DNA from: Nocardioides scoriae
GTDB taxonomy: Bacteria; Actinomycetota; Actinomycetes; Propionibacteriales; Nocardioidaceae
Length of the DNA stretch: 64,000 nucleotides
Assembly (NCBI RefSeq): GCF_900104965.1
Contig: NZ_LT629757.1
Coordinates: 2,046,001-2,110,000, forward strand
Direction: 5' to 3'
This document shows positions 16,730 through 28,058 of this stretch, piece by piece. A program made the translations under genes and the position numbers. The first letter of the stretch is position 1. Each line of letters opens with the position of its first letter. The notes under the pieces were generated by a model. The model saw nothing but the letters and a program-made list of their open reading frames with translations. It was not told where the DNA came from and ran no database searches.

Positions 16730-19264
16730 TCAGAGCCGCACCATCCCCGTCACGTCCAGCACCAGCTCCCCCTCGTCGTCGGAGGCGGTGAGGTCGACGG
16801 TCGCGAGCAGGCGCCAGTCGTGGTAGCCCTCGGGGTCGCCGATGACCTGCTGGACCTCCCAGGTGGTCGCCGTCTTCTCGACGAGCAGCATCCGGGGGCC
16901 GCGGGCGTCGGCGCCGGTGTCGATGGAGTCGTGCTCGGAGAAGTACGCCGCGAGCGCCTCGTCCCAGTCGGCCTCGGTCATCGTCGAGCCGGCCTCGGCC
17001 TCGAGCGCGACCAGCTCGGCCACCCGGCGGCGGGAGGCGAGCTCGACCCGGCGGAACATCGCGTTGCGCACCAGCACGGTGAAGGCGCGCACGTTGGCGG
17101 TGATCCGCTCGGGCGTGGGCGGCAGCACGTCGGGGGCGACCTCGGCGGCGGCCCGCGCGGCGGCCAGGGCGGGGTCGTTGAGGGTCTCCCACTCGTCGAG
17201 CAGGCTCGAGTCGGTCTGGCGGACGACGGCGCCGAGCCACTCGATGATGTCGTCGAGCTCGTCGGTGCGCACCCGGTCGGGCACGGTCTGGCGCAGCGCC
17301 CGGTAGGCGTCGCCGAGGTAGCGCAGCACCAGCCCCTCGGAGCGGGTCAGGCCGTAGAACGCGACGTACTCCCCGAAGCCCATCGCGCGCTCGTAGACGT
17401 CGCGCACCACCGCCTTGGGCGACAGCGCGTCCTCCCCCACCCACGGGTGGTGGGCGCGGTAGAGCGAGAAGGTGTGCTCGAGCAGCTCCTGCAGGGGCTG
17501 GGGGTGGGTGACCTCCTCGAGCAGCTCCATGCGCTCCTCGTACTCGATGCCCTCGGCCTTCATCGCCCCGATCGCCTCGCCCCGCGCCAGGTGCTCCTGG
17601 GCGCCGAGCACCGGTCGGGGGTCGTCAAGTGTTGCCTCGATGACCGAGACCACGTCCAGGGCGTACGTCGGCGCCTCCGGGTCGAGGGTGTCCAGCACGT
17701 CGAGGGCGTACGCCGACAGCGGCTGGTTGAGCGCGAAGTCGAGCTGCAGCCCCTCGGCCAGCCGCACCCGCCGGCCGTCCGGCTCGCGGGGCACCAGCTC
17801 GACCACCCCGGCGGCGAGCAGCGCGCGGTGCTGGGCGGCGGCGAGCCGCATCAACCGGCGTCGCGACCGCTCGTCCTCGTGGTTGTCGCGCAGCAGGTGG
17901 CGCATCGCGGCCGCGGGGTCGCCGGGCCGCGCGATGACGTTGAGCAGCATCGAGTGGGTCACCCGCATCCGGGAGACCAGCGCCTCGGGCTCGGCGTGGA
18001 CCAGCCGCTCGAAGCTGTCCTCGTTCCAGGTGACCTGGCCCTCGGGGGGCTTCTTGCGCTGCACCCGCTTGAGCTTCTTGGGGTCGTCGCCGGCCTTCTT
18101 GACCAGCCGGTGGTTCTCGACGGCGTGCTCGGGCGCCTGCACCACGACGGTGCCGGCGGTGTCGAAGCCGGCCCGCCCGGCGCGGCCGGCGATCTGGTGG
18201 AACTCCCGGGCCTTGAGCATCCGCTGGCGGTGGCCGTCGTACTTCGTGAGCCCGGTGAACACCACCGTGCGGATCGGCACGTTGATGCCGACGCCCAGCG
18301 TGTCCGTGCCGCAGATGACCTTGAGGAGGCCGGCCTGGGCGAGCTGCTCGACGAGGCGGCGGTACTTCGGCAGCATCCCCGCGTGGTGCACCCCGATCCC
18401 CGAGCGCAGCAACCGCGACAGCGTCCGCCCGAAGCCGGCGCTGAACCGGAAGGTCGCCAGCGTCTCGGCGATCCGGTCCTTCTCCTCGCGGGTGGCGACG
18501 TTGATGCTGGTCAGCGCCTGCGCGCGCTCGAGAGCCGAGGCCTGCGTGAAGTGCACGACGTACGCCGGCGCCTGGTGCGTCGTCAGCAGCTCCTCGATCG
18601 TCTCGTGCAGCGGCGTCAGGGCCCACTCGAACGACAGCGGCACCGGTCGGGTGGCGCTGGTGACGACGGCGGTGGGGCGGCCGGTGCGCCGGGTCAGGTC
18701 CTCCTCGAAGAGGCTGACGTCGCCCAGCGTCGCCGACATCAGCAGGAACTGGGCGCCGGTGAGCTCGATGAGCGGCACCTGCCAGGCCCAGCCGCGGTCG
18801 GGCTCGGCGTAGAAGTGGAACTCGTCCATGACGACCTGGCCGACGTCGGCCGACGCGCCCTCGCGCAGCGCGATGTTGGCCAGCACCTCGGCGGTGCAGC
18901 AGATGATCGGCGCCTGGGAGTTGATGGAGGCATCGCCCGTGAGCATGCCGACGTTGCTCGCCCCGAAGACGTCGATGAGCGCGAAGAACTTCTCCGAGAC
19001 CAGCGCCTTGATGGGGGCGGTGTAGAAGGTGCGGCGGCCCTGCGCCAGCGCGACGGCGTGGGCGGCCAGCGCGACCAGGCTCTTGCCGGTGCCGGTCGGG
19101 GTGGACAGGATCACGTGGTTGCCGCTGACCAGCTCGATCAGCGCCTCGTCCTGCGCGGGGTAGAGGCTCAGTCCCTGCTCGTCGACCCAGGTCGCGATCG
19201 CGTCGTAGAGGGCGTCGGGGTCGGAGGTGGCTCGGGCATCGGGCAGCAGGTCGAGGAGGCGCAT
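16730..19264 (-). CDS. DEAD/DEAH-box Ski2-like RNA helicase (DUF3516-type)
   Basis: An 844-residue superfamily 2 helicase. Walker A STPTGTGKS is at 54-62, motif II is DEFH at 147-150 (DExH class), motif III SAT is at 177-179, and the second RecA domain carries GVGINVPIRTVVFTG and the QIAGRAGRAGFD motif VI. The roughly 450-residue C-terminal part matches the DUF3516 region seen in actinobacterial helicases of this group. It probably unwinds structured RNA in turnover or ribosome maturation. The ATG follows a GGGGG Shine-Dalgarno. Substrate is inferred from family. Confidence 0.92.
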   Translation of the reverse strand: MRLLDLLPDARATSDPDALYDAIATWVDEQGLSLYPAQDEALIELVSGNHVILSTPTGTGKSLVALAAHAVALAQGRRTFYTAPIKALVSEKFFALIDVFGASNVGMLTGDASINSQAPIICCTAEVLANIALREGASADVGQVVMDEFHFYAEPDRGWAWQVPLIELTGAQFLLMSATLGDVSLFEEDLTRRTGRPTAVVTSATRPVPLSFEWALTPLHETIEELLTTHQAPAYVVHFTQASALERAQALTSINVATREEKDRIAETLATFRFSAGFGRTLSRLLRSGIGVHHAGMLPKYRRLVEQLAQAGLLKVICGTDTLGVGINVPIRTVVFTGLTKYDGHRQRMLKAREFHQIAGRAGRAGFDTAGTVVVQAPEHAVENHRLVKKAGDDPKKLKRVQRKKPPEGQVTWNEDSFERLVHAEPEALVSRMRVTHSMLLNVIARPGDPAAAMRHLLRDNHEDERSRRRLMRLAAAQHRALLAAGVVELVPREPDGRRVRLAEGLQLDFALNQPLSAYALDVLDTLDPEAPTYALDVVSVIEATLDDPRPVLGAQEHLARGEAIGAMKAEGIEYEERMELLEEVTHPQPLQELLEHTFSLYRAHHPWVGEDALSPKAVVRDVYERAMGFGEYVAFYGLTRSEGLVLRYLGDAYRALRQTVPDRVRTDELDDIIEWLGAVVRQTDSSLLDEWETLNDPALAAARAAAEVAPDVLPPTPERITANVRAFTVLVRNAMFRRVELASRRRVAELVALEAEAGSTMTEADWDEALAAYFSEHDSIDTGADARGPRMLLVEKTATTWEVQQVIGDPEGYHDWRLLATVDLTASDDEGELVLDVTGMVRL

Positions 19265-19304
19265 CGCACCCCCATCCTCCCCGACCTGCCCCCGAACGCC
19301 GCCA

Positions 19305-19496
19305 TCAGCGGCGGAGCTTGCCCAGCAGGCCGCGCACGCCGCGGCCGATCGCCTCGTCGGTGGAGCTGCGGCCGCCGGCGCCGTGACCGGCCCCGGGCCC
19401 TCCGACCCGTCCGGGTCCGGGGGTGCCGCCGGTGCGTCGGCCGCCGGCAGCGCCGCCGCCGACGACCCGGTTGATGATGCCTCGCAGATTGGCCAT
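19305..19496 (-). CDS. Small Gly-rich hypothetical protein
   Basis: A 63-residue protein, MANLRGIINRVVGG then a Gly/Arg/Thr-rich middle and a basic end, GVRGLLGKLRR. The two amphipathic ends around a flexible centre hint at membrane-surface or partner binding. The start follows GGGAG at good spacing. It is not recognised; it lies between the helicase and DksA/TraR genes on the same strand. Confidence 0.55.
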   Translation of the reverse strand: MANLRGIINRVVGGGAAGGRRTGGTPGPGRVGGPGAGHGAGGRSSTDEAIGRGVRGLLGKLRR

Positions 19497-19577
19497 GACC
19501 GTCTCCCTCACGTGTCGCGGGCGTCGTTGCCCGATGTGCTCCCGTGCCCGGTGGAGGCGGTTCCGAATCCCCCGACC

Positions 19578-19901
19578 TCAGCGACGGGCGGCGTCCTCGA
19601 CGCACAGGACCGCCCACGGCAGCGCCTCGAGGCGGCCCGCCGGGATCTCGCGCCCGCAGGCGTCGCAGCGGCCGTAGGTGCCCTCGTCCAGCTTCTCCAG
19701 CGCCCGCAGCACCTCGGTCCGCACGCCGCGCAGCTGGTCGTGGACGGCCACCTGCTGCATCCGGTCGACCGCCATCGAGGTGCCCTCGCCGATCCGCTTG
19801 CCGAAGGAGATCCCGCCGGTCTCGGTCGGTGGACGCTCCATCTCGGTCATCTCGGCGTCCATCTCGTCGCGCTTGGCCTCGAGCTGCTGGCGGGTGTCCA
19901 T
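19578..19901 (-). CDS. DksA/TraR-family zinc-finger protein
   Basis: A 107-residue protein with an N-terminal coiled-coil-forming region (about 1-70) and a C-terminal finger, EGTYGRCDACGREIPAGRLEALPWAVLCVED. Members of this family bind the RNA polymerase secondary channel and modulate transcription. The finger shows only three Cys (CDAC and the Cys in VLCVED); the fourth usual Cys is replaced by Asp, so metal binding may be three-Cys or absent. Whether it affects polymerase here is unknown. Confidence 0.85.
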   Translation of the reverse strand: MDTRQQLEAKRDEMDAEMTEMERPPTETGGISFGKRIGEGTSMAVDRMQQVAVHDQLRGVRTEVLRALEKLDEGTYGRCDACGREIPAGRLEALPWAVLCVEDAARR

Positions 19902-19925
19902 CCGCCCAGCATGCCCCGCCGGCCG

Positions 19926-20855
19926 TCAGTCCAGCGGCTCCTCGTGGGCCCAGAGCGGCGAGTCCTTGGCCGAGACCAGGCGCTGCGCCTCGTGCTGCGG
20001 CAGCGCCTCCAGCCGCTCGGCGAGGTCCATGCCGTAGCCCGCGATCTCGGCGGCGCCGGCCAGCGGCACGACCGAGTGGACCAGGCGGTCGTCGTACGCG
20101 TGGACCATGGTGAAGCTCTGGTGGCCGTCGACCGAGGACATGAACCGACTGGTCGGGGCCGGGTCGGCGACGTAGCAGGTCGCCGAGGCCACCGAGACCG
20201 GGACGCCCGCGAAGGTCGAGAACGACGAGAAGTGGAAGTGGCCCCCCAGGACCCCGCGCACGTCGGTGCCCCGGACCACCTCGGCCAGGGCCTGCTGGTC
20301 GGCGAGCTCGATGAGGGCCGAGAGCCGCACGATCGGCACCGGGATCGGTGCGTGGTGCATCGCCAGCAGCGTGCCGTGCTCCGCGGGCGTGGCCAGCACG
20401 TCGGCGAGCCACTCGAGCTGGGCCGGCGACAGCTCGCCGTGGTGGAAGCCGGGCACCGTCGTGTCGAGAGCCACGATGCGCAGGCCGGCCACGTCGTGGA
20501 CCCGGTCGAGGCTCGCGTCGGGGCCGACCTCGGTGCCCCACAGCTCGCGGGCGAAGGGCTGCGGCTCGTCGTGGTTGCCCATCGTCCAGACCACCTCGGC
20601 GCCCATCTGGGCGGCCTCGGGCTCGACGATCTCGCGCAGCCGGCGGTAGGCGTCGGGCTCGGCCCGGTCGGCGAGGTCGCCGGTGAACACGATCGCCTGC
20701 GGCGGCGTCTCCAGCCGGGTCAGCCGCTCCATGGCCGAGCGGAGGTGCTCGGTGGTGTCGACCGCGCCGTAGAGGCGGTGACGGGCGAGCAGGTGGGGGT
20801 CGCTGAGGTGGGCGACGGTGTGGCGCGGAAGCGGGTGCTGGCCCAGGGCTCTCAC
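19926..20855 (-). CDS. cpdA: Cyclic-nucleotide phosphodiesterase, CpdA/Rv0805-like
   Basis: A 309-residue binuclear metallophosphoesterase. Metal-binding blocks are HLSDPHL, FTGDLAD, MGNHDE, HHAPIP and GGHFH. The overall sequence follows Mycobacterium tuberculosis Rv0805 closely (LYGAVDT, QAIVFTGDLADRAEPDAYRR, GFHHGELSPAQLEWLA, PVSVASATCYV), an enzyme known to hydrolyse 3',5'-cAMP and other substrates. The GTG start at 20855 is 7 nt from TAGCGT with no Shine-Dalgarno (leaderless). It is divergent from xthA. A cAMP role fits the CRP-type site at 59152 but is not proven. Confidence 0.92.
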   Translation of the reverse strand: MRALGQHPLPRHTVAHLSDPHLLARHRLYGAVDTTEHLRSAMERLTRLETPPQAIVFTGDLADRAEPDAYRRLREIVEPEAAQMGAEVVWTMGNHDEPQPFARELWGTEVGPDASLDRVHDVAGLRIVALDTTVPGFHHGELSPAQLEWLADVLATPAEHGTLLAMHHAPIPVPIVRLSALIELADQQALAEVVRGTDVRGVLGGHFHFSSFSTFAGVPVSVASATCYVADPAPTSRFMSSVDGHQSFTMVHAYDDRLVHSVVPLAGAAEIAGYGMDLAERLEALPQHEAQRLVSAKDSPLWAHEEPLD

Positions 20856-20862
20856 CGGGACC

Positions 20863-20868
20863 ACGCTA
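20863..20868 (-). promoter_or_regulatory. -10-like box, leaderless start
   Basis: TAGCGT on the minus strand, 7 nt before the GTG start of the phosphodiesterase gene. Confidence 0.45.
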
Positions 20869-20903
20869 CGAGGCCGCGGGGTCCTGCGCACGTCACCGCC
20901 CCT

Positions 20904-20909
20904 TAGGCT
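20904..20909 (+). promoter_or_regulatory. -10-like box, leaderless start
   Basis: TAGGCT, 6 nt before the GTG start of xthA, with no Shine-Dalgarno. Confidence 0.5.
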
Positions 20910-20915
20910 CGCCGG

Positions 20916-21689
20916 GTGCGCCTCGCCACCTGGAACGTCAACTCCCTCCGCAGCCGGATCGACCGCGTCGAGGGCTTCCTGCAGCGCCACGACGTCGACG
21001 TGCTCGCCGTCCAGGAGACCAAGGCGCGCGAGGAGCAGCTGCCGCTGATGGGCCTCAGCTCGCTCGGGTACGACGTCGCCGCCGTCGGCCACGACCAGTG
21101 GAACGGCGTCGCGATCATCAGCCGCGTGGGCCTCGAGGGCGTCGAGGTCGGGTTCGCCGGCATGCCGACGTGGGGCGAGCCGCCGGTGGCCGAGGCCCGG
21201 GCGCTGGGGGCAACGTGCGGCGGCGTACGGGTGTGGTCGCTGTACGTCCCCAACGGCCGCAAGGTCGACGACCCGCACTACGCCTACAAGCTGGAGTGGC
21301 TGGCGCGGCTGCGCGAGGCCGCGCGCGCCATGACCGGCGACACCGCCCTGGTCGGCGACTGGAACATCGCGCCCCAGGACGAGGACGTCTTCGACCTCGC
21401 GGCCTTCGCGAGGAGCACCCACGTCACCCGCCCCGAGCGCGCGGCGTTCGAGGCCTTCCTCGAGGACGGCTGGTCCGACGTCACCCGCGCGCACACGCCG
21501 GGTCCCGAGGTCTACACCTACTGGGACTACTACCGGCAGCGCTACGAGCGCAACCGCGGCATGCGCATCGACTTCGTGCTGGGCGACCCCGGGCTCGCCG
21601 GCCGCGTCCGCGGCGCCTTCATCGACCGCGAGGAGCGCGCCGGCAAGGGCGCCAGCGACCACGCCCCCGTGGTCGTCGACCTCGACTGA
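20916..21689 (+). CDS. xthA: Exodeoxyribonuclease III
   Basis: A 257-residue endonuclease/exonuclease/phosphatase-fold enzyme cleaving DNA at abasic sites and degrading 3' ends in base-excision repair. Visible catalytic blocks: TWNVNSLRSR, VQETKAREE (metal-binding Glu), VGDWNIAPQDEDVFD and the C-terminal KGASDHAPVVVDL (Asp-His pair). Length is normal for XthA. GTG start, apparently leaderless. Followed after 24 bp by the class V aminotransferase gene, probably with separate translation from its own Shine-Dalgarno. Confidence 0.95.
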   Translation: MRLATWNVNSLRSRIDRVEGFLQRHDVDVLAVQETKAREEQLPLMGLSSLGYDVAAVGHDQWNGVAIISRVGLEGVEVGFAGMPTWGEPPVAEARALGATCGGVRVWSLYVPNGRKVDDPHYAYKLEWLARLREAARAMTGDTALVGDWNIAPQDEDVFDLAAFARSTHVTRPERAAFEAFLEDGWSDVTRAHTPGPEVYTYWDYYRQRYERNRGMRIDFVLGDPGLAGRVRGAFIDREERAGKGASDHAPVVVDLD

Positions 21690-21713
21690 CCCACCGACCT
21701 CTCGGAGACCCGC

Positions 21714-22925
21714 ATGGACCTCGACACCGGCGCCGTGCGCGCCTGCTTCCCCGCCCTGGCCGACGGGCGCGCCCGCTTCGACTCCCCCGGCGGCTCGCTG
21801 ACGCCGACCGTCGTGGCCGACGCCGTCGCCGCGACCCTGCTCGCCGGCCTGAGCAACCGCGGGCCGGTCAACCCCTCGGAGCGCCGCGCCGACGAGGTGG
21901 TCCTCGCCGCCCGCACCGCCGTCGCCGACCTGGTGGGCGGCGACCCGCGCGGCGTCGTCTTCGGCCGCTCGATGACCGAGCTGACCTGGGCCCTGGCCCG
22001 GACCCTGGCCGCAGGGTGGGGGGCCGGCGACGAGGTGGTCGTGACGCGCCTGGACCACGACGCCGACGTGCGCCCGTGGGTGGTGCTCGCGGAGCGCGCC
22101 GGGGCGACGGTGCGCTGGCTGGGCTTCGACCGCGCGACCGGCGAGCTGGACGACGTCGCCACCGTGCTGTCCGAGCGCACCCGGCTGGTGGCCGTCACCG
22201 GCGCCTCCAACCTCATCGGCACGCGGCCCGACGTCGCCGCGATCGCCGCCGCCGCCCACGCGGTGGGCGCCCTGGTCCACCTCGACGCGGTCCACCTGGT
22301 GCCGCACGCGCCGGTCGACCTGCCCGCGCTCGGCGTCGACCTCCTGGCCTGCTCGCCCTACAAGTTCTTCGGACCCCACCACGGCGCCCTGGTCGCCTCG
22401 CCCGACCTGCTCGAGACGCTGCGCCCCGACAAGCTCGCGCCCTCGACCGACGCGGTGCCCGAGCGCTTCGAGCTCGGCACCCTGCCCTACGAGCTGCTGG
22501 CCGGCACGACCGCAGCGGTCGACTTCGTGGCCGCGCTGGCCGCACCCGACCCCGATCCCGCTGCGGGTGCGACCACCCGGCGGGAGCGGGTGCTGGCGTC
22601 GATGGCGGCCGTCGAGCGGCACGAGGCGGCCCTGCTCGCGCGGCTGCTCGAGGGGCTGGACGGTCTGGCCCACGTGCGGACGCACGGCCGCGCGGCGCGA
22701 CGCACGCCCACGGTGCTGCTGGAGGTCGACGGCCGCTCCGGCCGCGAGGTGCACGAGCACCTCGGCGCGCTCGGGATCAACGCCCCGGCCAGCAACTTCT
22801 ACGCCCTGGAGGCGTCGCGCTGGCTGGGCCTGGGCGATGCCGGGGCCGTGCGCGTCGGGCTGGCGGCGTACAGCAGCGCGGACGACGTCGACCGCCTGCT
22901 CGCGGGGCTCGCCCGGCTCGCCTGA
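21714..22925 (+). CDS. Cysteine desulfurase-like aminotransferase (class V)
   Basis: A 403-residue PLP enzyme of the cysteine-desulfurase-like class V group. The PLP Lys is in SPYKFFGPHHG, and the Asp pairing with the pyridine nitrogen is in VHLDAVHLVPH. FDSPGGSLTP near the N terminus is characteristic of this branch (TIGR01976-like), which lacks the Cys-loop of true NifS/IscS, so sulfur transfer is uncertain. ATG follows GGAGA. It ends in the gap that holds family 1 repeat copy C, convergent with katG. Confidence 0.88.
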   Translation: MDLDTGAVRACFPALADGRARFDSPGGSLTPTVVADAVAATLLAGLSNRGPVNPSERRADEVVLAARTAVADLVGGDPRGVVFGRSMTELTWALARTLAAGWGAGDEVVVTRLDHDADVRPWVVLAERAGATVRWLGFDRATGELDDVATVLSERTRLVAVTGASNLIGTRPDVAAIAAAAHAVGALVHLDAVHLVPHAPVDLPALGVDLLACSPYKFFGPHHGALVASPDLLETLRPDKLAPSTDAVPERFELGTLPYELLAGTTAAVDFVAALAAPDPDPAAGATTRRERVLASMAAVERHEAALLARLLEGLDGLAHVRTHGRAARRTPTVLLEVDGRSGREVHEHLGALGINAPASNFYALEASRWLGLGDAGAVRVGLAAYSSADDVDRLLAGLARLA

Positions 22926-22992
22926 CCCGTCGTACGCCGCGCGGCTCTCGGGCCCGGGGACGCCGAAGGGGACGAACCGGGCGCCGATGTCG

Positions 22993-23066
22993 GCCGAAAC
23001 TGCCCGTGCTCGTCCCCTTCGCCCGTTTCCGCGGGCAGTTTCCCCGGTCGACCGGGGAAACCGCCC
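22993..23066 (+). repeat. Family 1 palindromic repeat, copy C
   Basis: A 74-bp element; the 34-nt palindrome at 23033-23066 has one mismatch (ACCGCCC for ACTGCCC). The left part GCCGAAACTGCCCGT and CTTCGCCCGTTTCCGCGGGC are shared with copies B or A. It lies in the convergent gap between the aminotransferase and katG, 12 bp from the katG stop. Confidence 0.87.
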
Positions 23067-23077
23067 GCAGCGGTGGC

Positions 23078-25774
<2,697 letters not shown>

Positions 25775-25789
25775 CTACCTTCGCACCTG

Positions 25790-25808
25790 TTCTGGAACGA
25801 ATCAAGAA
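25790..25808. promoter_or_regulatory. Inverted repeat upstream of furA (possible FurA operator)
   Basis: TTCTGGA-N5-TCAAGAA, arms matching at 6 of 7 positions, in a local AT-rich patch 20 nt upstream of the furA start. Its position fits an autoregulatory FurA/CatR site. It also falls in the region upstream of the divergent rmuC gene. Binding has not been shown. Confidence 0.5.
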
Positions 25809-25855
25809 AAGACACGGCCCGATCTCCTGTCGGTGGTCGCTGCCACCCTGCTCGC

Positions 25856-26995
25856 ATGGACGTCGTGCTCCCCCTGCTGACCCTGGTCATCGGCCTGCTG
25901 CTCGGCGCGCTCGCGGTGCTGGCCCGGTGGCGGCGCGCGAGTGACCCCGAGGTGCTGCACGCGCTGTCGGCCCGGGGGGACGACCAGGCCGTGCTCCGCG
26001 CCGGCCTCGACCGGCTCCACGAGCGGCTCGGCGACGTGGAGCAGCAGCGTGCCTCCTGGCAGGGCCAGCTCCACCAGCAGGTCGACGACGTGCGCCGCAG
26101 CACCGACCTGCTGCGCCGCGAGACCGGGGCCCTCTCGACGGCCCTGCGCCGACCGCACGTGCGCGGCCAGTGGGGCGAGCTCCACCTGCGCCGCTCGGTC
26201 GAGCTCGCCGGGATGGTCGAGCACTGCGACTTCGACGAGCAGGTCCACCTCACCGACGGCGAGGCCCGCACGCAGCGCCCCGACCTGGTGGTCCACCTCG
26301 CGGGCGGTCGCTCGGTGGTGGTCGACGCCAAGGTCCCGCTCGACGCCCACCTCGACGCCCTGGCCGCCGACGACGAGGACGAGGTGCAGGCCCACCTGCG
26401 CCGTCACGTCCGGCAGTTCCGCGCCCACGTGGACGCGCTGTCGTCCAAGGCCTACTGGCGCTCGCTGCCCGGCAGCCCGGAGTTCGTGGTGATGTTCGTG
26501 CCGGCCGAGTCGTTCCTGGCGGCCGCGCTGGAGGTCGACGCCACCCTGCTGGACCACGCGGCCTCGCGCGACGTGGTGCTGGCCAGCCCCACGACCCTGA
26601 TCGCGCTGCTGCGCACCGTGGCCCACGGCTGGACCACCGAGCTGCTGGCGGAGCGCACCCGCGAGATCCACGAGCTGGGCCGCGAGCTCCACGCGCGGCT
26701 GGGCGTCATGGGCGGTCACCTCGACCGGGTCGGCCGCTCGCTCAAGGGGGCGGTCGAGGCCTACAACGGCGCCGTGGGGTCCCTGGAGAGCCGGGTGCTG
26801 GTGACCGCCCGGCAGTTCGAGGACGTCGGCGTCACCCGCACCCAGCTGCCGCCGGTGCGCCCCGTGACCACCACGCCCCGCCCCCTGACGGCCGCCGAGC
26901 TGCTCGACGAGCTCACCCCGCAGCGGCCTGACCTGCAGGATCCGCTCCCCCTGGGAGACGACCGCCCCGGCGAGTCGCGCGGCGCCAGCGCCTAG
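25856..26995 (+). CDS. rmuC: DNA recombination protein RmuC homologue
   Basis: A 379-residue protein. One N-terminal membrane anchor (residues 3-24), a helical/coiled region about 45-100, then the RmuC nuclease-like domain: RGQWGELHLRRSVELAGM, RPDLVVHLAGGRSVVVDAKVP (restriction-endonuclease-like D-x(n)-DxK) and VMFVPAESFLAAAL. RmuC limits inversions in Escherichia coli. The C-terminal 70 residues are Pro-rich and probably flexible. It is divergent from furA and followed 19 bp later by a membrane-protein gene. Confidence 0.9.
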   Translation: MDVVLPLLTLVIGLLLGALAVLARWRRASDPEVLHALSARGDDQAVLRAGLDRLHERLGDVEQQRASWQGQLHQQVDDVRRSTDLLRRETGALSTALRRPHVRGQWGELHLRRSVELAGMVEHCDFDEQVHLTDGEARTQRPDLVVHLAGGRSVVVDAKVPLDAHLDALAADDEDEVQAHLRRHVRQFRAHVDALSSKAYWRSLPGSPEFVVMFVPAESFLAAALEVDATLLDHAASRDVVLASPTTLIALLRTVAHGWTTELLAERTREIHELGRELHARLGVMGGHLDRVGRSLKGAVEAYNGAVGSLESRVLVTARQFEDVGVTRTQLPPVRPVTTTPRPLTAAELLDELTPQRPDLQDPLPLGDDRPGESRGASA

Positions 26996-27002
26996 GCCGA
27001 CC

Positions 27003-27008
27003 TACGTT
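27003..27008 (+). promoter_or_regulatory. -10-like box, leaderless start
   Basis: TACGTT, 6 nt before the GTG at 27015, with no Shine-Dalgarno. Confidence 0.5.
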
Positions 27009-27014
27009 GTCCGC

Positions 27015-27479
27015 GTGAGCGCACCCACCCTGTGGGAAGAGGGACACCTGACCGGCGGCCGCGTGACGCGGCTGGCGGTCCTGAGCGGCCTGCTGCTGCT
27101 GGCCGTCGACATCGCCCTGTTCCGCGACGTCACCGCCCTGTTCGACCTCGGCTTCGTCGCCGTCTGCGTCGCGGCGGCCCTCGGCGTCCGCCCCGCCGAC
27201 TTCTTCCGGGTCAGCGTGCTGCCCCCGCTGCTGCTGCTCGGCCTGGTCACGCTCGTGGCCGTGGTCGAGCGCGGCTGGGTCGCGCGCGAGTCCGACAGCG
27301 TGGTGCAGGCCGTGGTCTCCGGCCTGGCCCACCACGCGGGCGGCCTGATGGCCGGCTACGCACTGGCCCTGCTGGTGCTGCTGGTGCGGATGCGGGTCCG
27401 CGCCCGGCACGGCGACCGGGTCTCGGCTCACTCGAACCGCGCGGGGTCCCCCGCCCCGACGCGCGTCACCTCGGGGTAG
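27015..27479 (+). CDS. DUF6542-like membrane protein
   Basis: A 154-residue protein with four hydrophobic segments at about 20-36, 40-60, 64-84 and 105-126, and a basic cytoplasmic C-terminal tail. The pattern RLAVLSGLLLLAVDIAL with FDLGFV matches actinobacterial DUF6542 proteins often found beside xseA/ispH. Function unknown. The 3' end overlaps the convergent YciO-type gene by 52 bp. Confidence 0.75.
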   Translation: MSAPTLWEEGHLTGGRVTRLAVLSGLLLLAVDIALFRDVTALFDLGFVAVCVAAALGVRPADFFRVSVLPPLLLLGLVTLVAVVERGWVARESDSVVQAVVSGLAHHAGGLMAGYALALLVLLVRMRVRARHGDRVSAHSNRAGSPAPTRVTSG

Positions 27480-28048
27480 CCCTCCGACCAGTCGACGACC
27501 GTCGTCGGCTCGGTGCCGCACTCCCCGGAGTCGATGACCAGGTCGACGGTGTGGTCGAGCTCCTCCTTGACCGACCAGCCGTCGGTCATGGGCTCGGTCT
27601 CGCCGGGCAGGATCAGGGTGCTGGAGAGCAGCGGCTCCCCCAGCTCCTCGAGTAGGGCCTGGACGACGCGGTGCTCGGGGATGCGCACCCCCACTGTGCG
27701 CTTCTTCGGGTGCATCAGCCGCTTCGGCACCTCGCCGGTCGCGGGCAGGATGAAGGTGTAGGGACCGGGCGTGGCCGCCTTGACCGCCCGGAAGGCGGTG
27801 TTGCTCAGCTGCACGAGCTGACCGAGCTGGGCGAAGTCGCGGCACACCAGCGTGAAGTGGTGCTTGTCGTCGAGGCGGCGCAGCGTCCTGATCCGCTCCA
27901 ACCCGTCGCGGTTGCCCAGCGCGGTGCCCAGCGCGTAGCCGGAGTCGGTCGGGTAGGCGATCAGCCCGCCGTCGCGCAGCTGCTCGACCGCCTGCCGCAC
28001 CGAGCGGGGCTGGGGGTCGACCGGGTGGACGTCGAGGTAGCGCGCCAT
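27428..28048 (-). CDS. YciO/YrdC/Sua5-type L-threonylcarbamoyladenylate synthase-like protein
   Basis: A 206-residue protein of the family that makes threonylcarbamoyl-AMP for tRNA t6A. Visible: [22 protein letters not shown] (phosphate-binding basic residues), [12 protein letters not shown] and [12 protein letters not shown]. It resembles the shorter YciO branch rather than full Sua5, so true t6A synthesis is uncertain; another YrdC may exist elsewhere. It lies 10 nt downstream of ispH on the same strand and overlaps the upstream-strand membrane gene tail-to-tail. Confidence 0.87.
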   Translation of the reverse strand: MARYLDVHPVDPQPRSVRQAVEQLRDGGLIAYPTDSGYALGTALGNRDGLERIRTLRRLDDKHHFTLVCRDFAQLGQLVQLSNTAFRAVKAATPGPYTFILPATGEVPKRLMHPKKRTVGVRIPEHRVVQALLEELGEPLLSSTLILPGETEPMTDGWSVKEELDHTVDLVIDSGECGTEPTTVVDWSEGYPEVTRVGAGDPARFE

Positions 28049-28058
28049 CGGCAGCGGC

